From assembly GCA_013820865.1 (NCBI GenBank), contig JACDHU010000004.1, positions 1 to 21,047 on the forward strand: DNA of 21,047 nt, in the 5' to 3' direction. The stretch is from Chloroflexota bacterium. GTDB taxonomy: Bacteria > Chloroflexota > Limnocylindria > QHBO01. The notes beneath the pieces were generated by a model that was not told the DNA's origin, did not search any database, and saw only the letters and a program-made list of their open reading frames with translations. Within the stretch, counting starts at the first letter, position 1. Each line of letters starts with the position of its first letter. A program made the translations under genes and the position numbers. Below, piece after piece: positions 15,244-21,047 of this stretch.

Positions 15244-15945
15244 TCAGGACTGGGCGGGTTCCTCGGCGTTCTCGCTCGGCTCGGCACCTTCACCAGCGGC
15301 GGCGTCGCCTTCGGCACCTTCGCCTTCGGCGGCCTCACCCTCGACCTCATCGCCCTCGGTGACCACCGGCTCCGGCTCCTCCTCGACCCGCGGCGGAACC
15401 ACCGTCGAGACGAGCGCGTCGCCATCGGTCAGCACGTGGACCAGGTCGCGGTTGAGGTTGAGATCGCGCACATGGATCGCCACGTCCAGGCTGCGCAGGA
15501 CCGAGACATCCACTTCGATCTCATGAGGGATGTCGCTTGGCAGCGCCTTGACGTGGATGCTCGACAGGTTGTGGAGCAGCGTGCCGCCGGTGGCTTCGAC
15601 CGCGGGCGCCTCACCGGTGAAGACGAGCGGGACATCCACTTCCATCTCGACCTTGAGGTTGACGAGGTAATAGTCCACGTGGATCGCCTGGCGGCTCAGG
15701 GGATGGCGTTGCACGCTCTTGATGAAGCCGCTGCTGGCGCGGCTGGCGCCCGGCAGGCGGAACTTCACGACCGACGTTCGACCCGCGGCGCGATACAGCG
15801 TCTCGAACGTCTTGGCATTGACCTGGACGTTGGTCGAGCCTTCGCCCTTGCCGTACACGACGCCGGGGACGATTCCCTCACGACGAAGGCGCTTGTTGGC
15901 CTTGCCCTGCGCCTCACGCGCGTCGAGGGTGAGCTCCAGGTCCAT
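15244..15945 (-). CDS. rplY: 50S ribosomal protein L25, general stress protein CTC form
   Basis: Binds 5S rRNA in the large ribosomal subunit. The N-terminal L25 domain (about residues 1-90) has LTLDAREAQGKANKRLRREG, VPGVVYGKG and HVDYYLVN; the second TL5/CTC domain (about 95-185) has EVDVPLVFTGEAP, GTLLHNLSSIHV and SLDVAIHVRDL. The 233-residue length is normal for the two-domain form. The C-terminal tail of nearly 50 residues is very acidic and repetitive (Glu/Gly/Ala units such as EGEGAEGD). ATG 15945 is chosen by homology; AGAGAGGA lies upstream at a rather long spacing. A promoter about 100 bases upstream gives a leader of roughly 97 bases. Confidence 0.94.
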   Translation of the reverse strand: MDLELTLDAREAQGKANKRLRREGIVPGVVYGKGEGSTNVQVNAKTFETLYRAAGRTSVVKFRLPGASRASSGFIKSVQRHPLSRQAIHVDYYLVNLKVEMEVDVPLVFTGEAPAVEATGGTLLHNLSSIHVKALPSDIPHEIEVDVSVLRSLDVAIHVRDLNLNRDLVHVLTDGDALVSTVVPPRVEEEPEPVVTEGDEVEGEAAEGEGAEGDAAAGEGAEPSENAEEPAQS

Positions 15946-16048
15946 CGGTCGTGGTGATCCTCTCTGTCGTCGGGCGCCTGCGCTCGCTCGTTGTTCGAAC
16001 GGCGGGCAGCACCGAATTGATCGCAGATGCATTCGAGTGCGAGCGGGC

Positions 16049-16077
16049 ATGGTACCTCGCAAGCTCGGGGCGGGCAA
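16049..16077 (-). promoter_or_regulatory. Probable promoter of rplY
   Basis: On the minus strand, TTGCCC (16077-16072) and TACCAT (16054-16049) are separated by 17 bases. Transcription would start near 16042 and leave a leader of about 97 bases before rplY. Confidence 0.45.
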
Positions 16078-16183
16078 GCGGCGAGGATCGAACGAATCGG
16101 TGACCGACGTGCGCTGTGGGCGCTCTCTCGCGAAGATTGACGCTTCTTCAGGTACGCGCAACCGCGACGTGTCCATTCGTTCC

Positions 16184-16189
16184 TATACT
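16184..16189 (+). promoter_or_regulatory. -10 box of a probably leaderless response-regulator message
   Basis: TATACT ends seven bases before the ATG at 16197, so the first base of the message would be at or next to the start codon. No Shine-Dalgarno sequence and no well-placed -35 are visible. Confidence 0.5.
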
Positions 16190-16196
16190 CACGCAC

Positions 16197-16895
16197 ATGC
16201 CCGGCACCATCATGATCGTGGAGGACGAGCCCGCCGTCGCACGCGGCGTCCAGATCGCCCTCGAGCGCGAGGGCTATGACGTCACCGTCCAGCCGACTGG
16301 CGAGGATGCGGTCGCCAACTTTGCCGATGCCGCGCCGGACCTCGTGGTGCTCGACGTCCGCCTGCCAGGGATCGATGGGTTCGAGGTCCTGCGCCAGCTG
16401 CGCCGCGAAACGCGGGCGCCGGTCATCTTCCTGACCGCCCGCGCGGACGAGGTGGACAAGGTCGTCGGGCTGGAGATGGGAGCCGATGACTACCTCGTGA
16501 AGCCATTCAGCGTTCGCGAGCTCGTCACCCGCATCAAGGCGCTCCTGCGGCGGGCGTACGGCGAGTTGGCGGATACCCAGACGGGACGCACGCTGCGCCG
16601 CGGGAACCTGGTGATCGACCTCGAGCGGCGGCGCGTCACGCGCGACGGCGAGCGCATCGGTCTCACGACGACCGAGTTCGACCTATTGCGCCACCTTGCC
16701 GCACGGCCGGGGCGCGTCTACACCCGTGGGCAGCTGCTCGAGCTCGTCCGTGACTACGACGATGCCCTGGTGCAGGACGAGCGCACCATCAACGTCCACA
16801 TCAGCCACATCCGCGACAAGATTGAGCCTGATCCGGGCCATCCCCGCTACATCCGCACCGTGCGCGGCGTTGGCTATGCCTTCGCCGAGGACTGA
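16197..16895 (+). CDS. OmpR/PhoB-family response regulator (MprA-like context)
   Basis: A 232-residue two-domain regulator. The receiver domain (residues about 4-118) has the acidic pocket Glu9/Asp10, phospho-acceptor Asp53 (LVVLDVRLPG), Thr80 and Lys102 (YLVKPF). The C-terminal winged helix (about 130-232) has LTTTEFDLLRHLAARPGRVYTRGQLLELV and the recognition and wing segment RTINVHISHIRDKIEPDPGHPRYIRTVRGVGYAF. It is phosphorylated by the sensor kinase whose gene overlaps its end by 20 bases. The kinase is followed by an HtrA protease, the same order as mprA-mprB-pepD of mycobacteria, suggesting an envelope-stress role; that role is inferred from order only. Confidence 0.95.
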   Translation: MPGTIMIVEDEPAVARGVQIALEREGYDVTVQPTGEDAVANFADAAPDLVVLDVRLPGIDGFEVLRQLRRETRAPVIFLTARADEVDKVVGLEMGADDYLVKPFSVRELVTRIKALLRRAYGELADTQTGRTLRRGNLVIDLERRRVTRDGERIGLTTTEFDLLRHLAARPGRVYTRGQLLELVRDYDDALVQDERTINVHISHIRDKIEPDPGHPRYIRTVRGVGYAFAED

Positions 16896-18471
16896 GGTCG
16901 AGCCGACGGCGGCAAGCCGCTGGGCACGCTTCGATCCGCGCGGCCCGCTCGCCGTTCTCCAGCGGCTGAACGCCCGGCTCATCACGACGCTGGCCACGGT
17001 GGCGCTGGTTGGCCTCGTCGTGTCCGGGCTTGCCATCAACCAGATCCTGCCGGGCTATTTCACCGAGCAGACGCAGGAGCTGGTGGCGACATCGGCTGCC
17101 TCGACCGGCATCCTGCTGCGCCAGGAGATCATCCGATTCGGCGGCAGCGAGCTCGGACGCAACACCGCCGAGGTGCAGGAGCTGCGCGACACGCGCATCG
17201 TGCCCAATGTTGCCGCACAGGCCGCCCGGATCTTCAGCGCCACCGTGACCATCATCAACGCCGATGACGAGCCGGTCGCCCAGGCAACCCCGCCGGAGTC
17301 TGATGTCGCCGCGCTGGAGGCGCAAAGGCTGAGAAAGGACTCTGCCGTCGGTCCGATCCGGGCCCGCGTCGAGGTCGATCTTCCGAGCGGCACCAGCACG
17401 CATTACTTCGTCGTCATCAGCGACCCGTTCTCGACTCGGGAGGAGACGCTCGAGCGAATCCAGAGTGCGCTTCTCGCCGCGGGCGTCCTGGCCCTGGCGG
17501 TGTCGCTGGTGACCGGCATCGTCGCGGCACGGAGCCTCACGGTTCCCATCGGTCGTCTGCGACGGGTGGCAGGCCGCGTCGCCCAGGGCCAGCTTGACGA
17601 GCGGGCAGAGCCATCGGGCGTGCTGGAGGTGGACGAGCTGGCGGCACAGTTCAACGTGATGGCCGACCGGCTGGCCGGTACCCTGCGCATGCTCGAAGCC
17701 GACCGGGACCGCCTGCGCGAGTTCGTCGCGGACGTGAGCCATGAACTGCGGACGCCGATCGCGGCGCTGCGCATGTACACCGAGCTCCAGGCGGACGGCA
17801 AGGTGGATGAGGCCACGCGCCGGGAGTTCCTGGAGCGCTCGACCGAGCAGATCGGCCGACTCGAATGGCTCAGCACGAACCTGCTGGACCTCTCGCGCAT
17901 TGACGCGGGCATCTTCCCGCTCGATATGCGTGACGGCGACCTGCGCGATCCGGTGCAGGCCGTGGTGCAGGCGCTCTCCGAGGTCGCCATGGAGCGCGGC
18001 GTCGCTCTCGACAGCGTCGTTCCGGCCGACCCGGTCGAGCTGCGCTTTGATCGCGAACGCATCGTGCAGCTCCTCACCAACCTGATCGGCAACGCCCTGA
18101 AGTTCACTCCGAGCGCCGGATCGGTCTCGATCCACCTGGCCGATTCCCCCGATGGCGCGGCGATCGAGGTGCGCGACACCGGGCCCGGGATCGTGGCGGA
18201 CGAGCTGTCGCGCATCTTCGAGCGCTTCTTCCGCGGCACGAACACCGGGCAGGCCAGGGCGTCGGGAAGTGGGCTCGGGCTGGCCATCGTGCGTTCCATC
18301 GTGGACATGCATGCCGGCGAGATTGACGTAGAGAGCGTGACGGGCCAGGGGACCGCGTTTCGCATCACCCTGCCGCGAGCGCCTGCGGCCGACACGATCG
18401 CCGACGAGGTGAAGGTCAACGAATCTTCACGAGGCCACGTTCCCGCACGTAACCCGGGTTCGGTACCGTGA
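16876..18471 (+). CDS. Membrane sensor histidine kinase (HAMP, HisKA, HATPase; MprB-like context)
   Basis: Senses an outside signal and phosphorylates the regulator encoded just before it. The 531-residue protein has a first membrane helix (about 35-58), an extracytoplasmic sensor region of about 135 residues with no recognised domain, a second helix (about 198-221), HAMP (about 222-275), the phospho-acceptor His289 in FVADVSHELRTPIAALR, N box around Asn402/Asn406 (NLIGNALKFTP), G1 DTGPGI from Asp434, and G2 GSGLGLAIV. ATG 16876 lies inside the regulator gene and overlaps it by 20 bases, so translation is probably coupled; an earlier start would be antisense to nothing but would read through the regulator in another frame. 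The 3' end carries two adjacent palindromes that may act on the protease gene downstream. Confidence 0.93.
   Translation: MPSPRTEVEPTAASRWARFDPRGPLAVLQRLNARLITTLATVALVGLVVSGLAINQILPGYFTEQTQELVATSAASTGILLRQEIIRFGGSELGRNTAEVQELRDTRIVPNVAAQAARIFSATVTIINADDEPVAQATPPESDVAALEAQRLRKDSAVGPIRARVEVDLPSGTSTHYFVVISDPFSTREETLERIQSALLAAGVLALAVSLVTGIVAARSLTVPIGRLRRVAGRVAQGQLDERAEPSGVLEVDELAAQFNVMADRLAGTLRMLEADRDRLREFVADVSHELRTPIAALRMYTELQADGKVDEATRREFLERSTEQIGRLEWLSTNLLDLSRIDAGIFPLDMRDGDLRDPVQAVVQALSEVAMERGVALDSVVPADPVELRFDRERIVQLLTNLIGNALKFTPSAGSVSIHLADSPDGAAIEVRDTGPGIVADELSRIFERFFRGTNTGQARASGSGLGLAIVRSIVDMHAGEIDVESVTGQGTAFRITLPRAPAADTIADEVKVNESSRGHVPARNPGSVP
18451..18468. promoter_or_regulatory. Two adjacent perfect palindromes upstream of the protease gene
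   Basis: AACCCGGGTT (18451-18460) is followed directly by CGGTACCG (18461-18468), at the end of the kinase gene and about 55 bases before the protease start. A candidate operator or short structured element; the protein that might bind is unknown. Confidence 0.3.
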
Positions 18472-18520
18472 TACGTAATCCGCCGCGTGAGGCACCCGAA
18501 GCACAGGCACTGATGAACCG

Positions 18521-19804
18521 ATGACGCACGACGCAGACCGATCTTCTGACCGCGACCCGACCGAGCCGGTCGAGGTCCAGCGCTACGGGCCCACGCCGCA
18601 GCGTGAAGCCTACCGATCCACCTGGCAGGCGGCACCCGCATGGTCCAGCCGCCCCGCCCGTCGTTCCCCGGCCGTGACCGTGAGACGAGGACTTGGAGCT
18701 CTGCCGGTCATCGTCATCGCGATTGTCGCCGGCATTGCCTCGGGGGCGCTCTCGGCCGTCGCGGTCTCCAACCTCATGGCGGAGCCGGTCCCGCAGGTCG
18801 GCGTGGCTCCGGCTGCGACGCCGGACGCGGACCGCGTCAGCGACGTTCGGATCGACGAGTCGAGCGCCGTGATCGACGCGGTCGATCGCGTGGCTCCGGC
18901 GGTCGTGACGATCCGCACCCAGGGTGACGGGCTGCTGAGGGCCAGCGGAACCGGGTCAGGGGTCATCTACGACGAGAGCGGCTGGATATTGACCAACCGC
19001 CACGTGGTCGAGGATGCGTCGGCGCTGACGATCATCCTCAATGACGGTCGCTCGTTCGACGGCACGGTCTACGGCATCGACACGCTCACCGACCTTGCCA
19101 TCGTCACGATCGACGGCGAGGACCTTCCGACGGCACCGATCGGCACGTCAATGGGCCTGCAGCCGGGCCAGCTGGCCATCGCCATCGGGAACCCGCTGGG
19201 CTACGAGAACACCGTCACGACCGGCATCGTCTCGGGTCTCGGCCGCCAGATCACCGCCTCGGACGCCAGCCAGACGAGCGCAGAGACCCTGCGCAATCTG
19301 ATCCAGACCGATGCCGCCATCAACCCCGGCAACTCCGGAGGCCCGCTCGTCAACAGCGCGGGGCAGGTGATCGGCATCAATACCGCGGTCAGCACGAATG
19401 CCCAGGGCCTGGGGTTCGCGATCCCGATCGACGTGGCGCGTCCGATCATGGACCAGGCGCTCGCCGGCGATCCGCTGACTCGGCCCTGGATCGGCGTCTA
19501 CTACGTGCCGGTCTCGGCAGCCATCGCGGATGAGCAGGATCTGCCGGTCGATGCCGGTGCCCTGATTGGAACGACCGATGGCGGGAGCAGCCCGATCTTT
19601 GCGGGCAGCCCGGCAGAGGCCGCGGGCCTGCGCGTGGGAGACGTCATCGTGGCCGTGGACGACGTGCAGATCACCATGGAGCACGATCTGTCGACCCTGA
19701 TCCTGCCGCATGCCCCGGGCGACACGATCACCCTGCGGGTCCTCCGCGACAATTCGGTTCGCGAGATCGACGTGACCCTGGGCGAGCTGCCGGCCGACAA
19801 CTAG
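18521..19804 (+). CDS. Membrane-anchored HtrA/DegP-type serine protease with one PDZ domain (PepD-like context)
   Basis: Degrades or refolds damaged envelope proteins outside the membrane. The 427-residue protein has a hydrophilic cytoplasmic N-terminus, one membrane helix (about 60-84), a trypsin-like domain (about 110-315) with the triad His161 (LTNRHVVED), Asp191 (TDLAI) and Ser272 (NPGNSGGPL), and one PDZ domain (about 325-425, with AGSPAEAAGLRVGDVIVAVD). It lies 49 bases after the sensor kinase stop, so it is either the last gene of that operon or has its own promoter near the palindromes and the TACGTAAT sequence at about 18472-18480. A stress-responsive loop, in which the kinase pair controls the protease, is inferred from mprAB-pepD. 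Its stop shares CTAG with the convergent folB stop. Confidence 0.94.
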   Translation: MTHDADRSSDRDPTEPVEVQRYGPTPQREAYRSTWQAAPAWSSRPARRSPAVTVRRGLGALPVIVIAIVAGIASGALSAVAVSNLMAEPVPQVGVAPAATPDADRVSDVRIDESSAVIDAVDRVAPAVVTIRTQGDGLLRASGTGSGVIYDESGWILTNRHVVEDASALTIILNDGRSFDGTVYGIDTLTDLAIVTIDGEDLPTAPIGTSMGLQPGQLAIAIGNPLGYENTVTTGIVSGLGRQITASDASQTSAETLRNLIQTDAAINPGNSGGPLVNSAGQVIGINTAVSTNAQGLGFAIPIDVARPIMDQALAGDPLTRPWIGVYYVPVSAAIADEQDLPVDAGALIGTTDGGSSPIFAGSPAEAAGLRVGDVIVAVDDVQITMEHDLSTLILPHAPGDTITLRVLRDNSVREIDVTLGELPADN

Positions 19805-20190
19805 CCGGTGCGGCGCCGCGTGAGTGTCGCCTCGACGGTGTCGAAGTGGCCGTCTATCGGCGCGTCCGGCTTGCGGACGCGGATCTCGACCGCATCGACC
19901 AACCGCCGGTCAGTGGACGCCAGCACCGCGGAGGCAATCGAGCCGGCCAGCGCTTCGATCAAATTGTGGGAGCGACCCTCGACCAGGCCACGAACGAGGT
20001 CGAAGACCCCGGCGTAGTCGATGGTTGCATCGAGGAGGTCGCGCTCGGCGGCATCGGCGAGATCGGCGTGGAGGATGACGTCGACCTCGAACGACTGGGC
20101 ATCGACCTTCTCGTGCGGCAGGACGCCGTGGCGCGCCGTGAATCGCATGCCGACCAGGCTGAGCCGATCCGGATAGCCCTCCGCGCTCAC
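19801..20190 (-). CDS. folB: Dihydroneopterin aldolase (FolB)
   Basis: Converts 7,8-dihydroneopterin to 6-hydroxymethyl-dihydropterin and glycolaldehyde in folate synthesis. The 129-residue length is normal. The active-site residues are present: Glu27 in RHGVLPHEK, the Tyr in TIDYAGVFD, SHNLIEALA, and the catalytic Lys in IRVRKPDAPI. The GTG start overlaps the folP stop as GTGA (20187-20190), indicating coupled translation. The gene for the next enzyme of the set, folK, is not downstream, since the protease gene converges directly on it. Confidence 0.92.
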   Translation of the reverse strand: MSAEGYPDRLSLVGMRFTARHGVLPHEKVDAQSFEVDVILHADLADAAERDLLDATIDYAGVFDLVRGLVEGRSHNLIEALAGSIASAVLASTDRRLVDAVEIRVRKPDAPIDGHFDTVEATLTRRRTG

Positions 20191-21038
20191 CGACGCACCA
20201 CCGCATCTGAGATGCGCACCGTCCGCGAGATGGTGGCCACGTCGTGGACCCGCACGATGTCGGCGCCAGCTCCGATCGCCAGCGCCACCGTGGCCGCCGT
20301 GCCCTCGACCCGGTCGTCGGGGGCGGCGCCGTCGAGCAGCTCGCCAAGGAAGCGTTTACGACTGGTGCCGACCAGCATCGGCAGACCACCCAACGACTGC
20401 TTGAGCTCACCAAGCCGATGCAGCAGCTCCAGGTTCTCCGCGGTGCCCTTTCCGAATCCGATACCGGGGTCGACCACGATCCGATCTCGAGGGACGCCAC
20501 GGGCTGCGGCCGCGTCGATGGCGTCGTGCAGCCAGGTCACCACAGTGTCGAAGACGCCGTCCGGATAGACGTTGCCCTCCTGGTTGTGCATGAGCACCAG
20601 GTGCGTCTTGCCGGCCGCGGCTGCGTCCGCGGTTCCAGGATCGTGCTGCGCGGCCCAGACATCATTGATGATCCGCGCGCCGGCATCGACCGCGGCGCGC
20701 GCCACCGCGCCCTTGCTGGTGTCGATGCTGATGAGGGTCGATGCCCCAAGCTCCGCCACCAGCGCGCGGACCACAGGAATCGCCAGTGCCGCCTCGGTCT
20801 CCGCGCTGACGTCGGGGTGATCGCCGTAGGCGTTCCGTGGCCGGGTTGACTCCGCGCCGACATCGAGGATGTCCGCGCCCGAGGCCACGAACGCGCGGCC
20901 CTGCGTGACCGCTGCCACCACGACGTCGTCGAGATTGCGGCCGTTCGCTGCGAGCCCATCGCCGGAGAACGAGTCGGGCGTGACGTTGATGATCCCCATC
21001 AGATAGGTTCGGTCTCCCCAGCGCAGCTCGGTTGTCAT
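20187..21038 (-). CDS. folP: Dihydropteroate synthase (FolP)
   Basis: Joins 6-hydroxymethyl-dihydropterin pyrophosphate and p-aminobenzoate to give dihydropteroate; the target of sulfonamides. The TIM-barrel motifs are all visible: MGIINVTPDSFS, DVGAESTRPR, ISIDTSK, ARIINDV, VLMHN, DPGIGFGK, GTSRKRFLGELL and DRVEGTAATVALAI. The length of 283 residues is usual. ATG 21038 gives a normal N-terminus (MTTELRWGDRTYLMG); a GTG at 21041 is also in frame, and because the window ends nine bases upstream a further extension cannot be excluded. It is followed by folB with a four-base overlap. Confidence 0.94.
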   Translation of the reverse strand: MTTELRWGDRTYLMGIINVTPDSFSGDGLAANGRNLDDVVVAAVTQGRAFVASGADILDVGAESTRPRNAYGDHPDVSAETEAALAIPVVRALVAELGASTLISIDTSKGAVARAAVDAGARIINDVWAAQHDPGTADAAAAGKTHLVLMHNQEGNVYPDGVFDTVVTWLHDAIDAAAARGVPRDRIVVDPGIGFGKGTAENLELLHRLGELKQSLGGLPMLVGTSRKRFLGELLDGAAPDDRVEGTAATVALAIGAGADIVRVHDVATISRTVRISDAVVRR

Positions 21039-21047
21039 CACCTGGTG

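Noticed and set aside
1..21047. CRISPR arrays, insertion sequences, phage genes or toxin-antitoxin pairs
   Set aside because: No regularly spaced repeats, transposase or integrase motifs, or small paired genes of those kinds were seen on either strand.

Overview
The window is a 21-kb piece of GC-rich bacterial chromosome, gene-dense, with genes on both strands. Nothing in it looks like a plasmid, phage or insertion sequence. The gene set (LytR-CpsA-Psr protein, CTC-type L25, MprAB/PepD-like stress module, GpgS, folP-folB) suits a high-GC Gram-positive-like lineage. My best guess is Chloroflexota of the Limnocylindria kind, with an actinobacterium as the alternative. This is inference from gene content only.

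Layout from left to right. (1) The 3' part of a CCA-adding enzyme or poly(A) polymerase, cut by the window edge. (2) A promoter, then a DeoC-like gene and galE in one transcription unit; the DeoC-like protein lacks the Schiff-base lysine. (3) A Fur-family regulator divergent from a two-gene metal-ion ABC transporter (ATPase with a His-rich tail, ABC-3 permease), with no binding-protein gene present. (4) A DEAD-box helicase followed closely by a small protein that looks like the adenylation domain of an ATP-dependent DNA ligase with its catalytic residues replaced. (5) A three-gene operon with overlapping starts and stops: a mannosylglycerate-synthase-like glycosyltransferase, a fusion of two universal-stress-protein domains to glucosyl-3-phosphoglycerate synthase, and a glycerate kinase. 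It reads as a glycosylglycerate compatible-solute pathway. (6) Endonuclease III and tRNA-Thr(CGT), followed by about 320 bases with no credible gene. (7) An FMN-dependent alpha-hydroxy-acid dehydrogenase divergent from a LytR-CpsA-Psr protein, then ribosomal protein L25 on the minus strand. (8) Response regulator, sensor kinase and membrane-anchored HtrA protease in the order of mycobacterial mprA-mprB-pepD. (9) folP-folB on the minus strand, convergent with the protease and sharing a CTAG at the two stop codons.

The most interesting material is the osmolyte operon with the USP-GpgS fusion and the two apparent pseudoenzymes (DeoC-like and ligase-like), each intact as a reading frame and apparently cotranscribed with an ordinary enzyme. 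Several promoters show a recognisable -10 box of the TANNNT type, and some sit so close to the start codon that leaderless or nearly leaderless mRNAs are likely.
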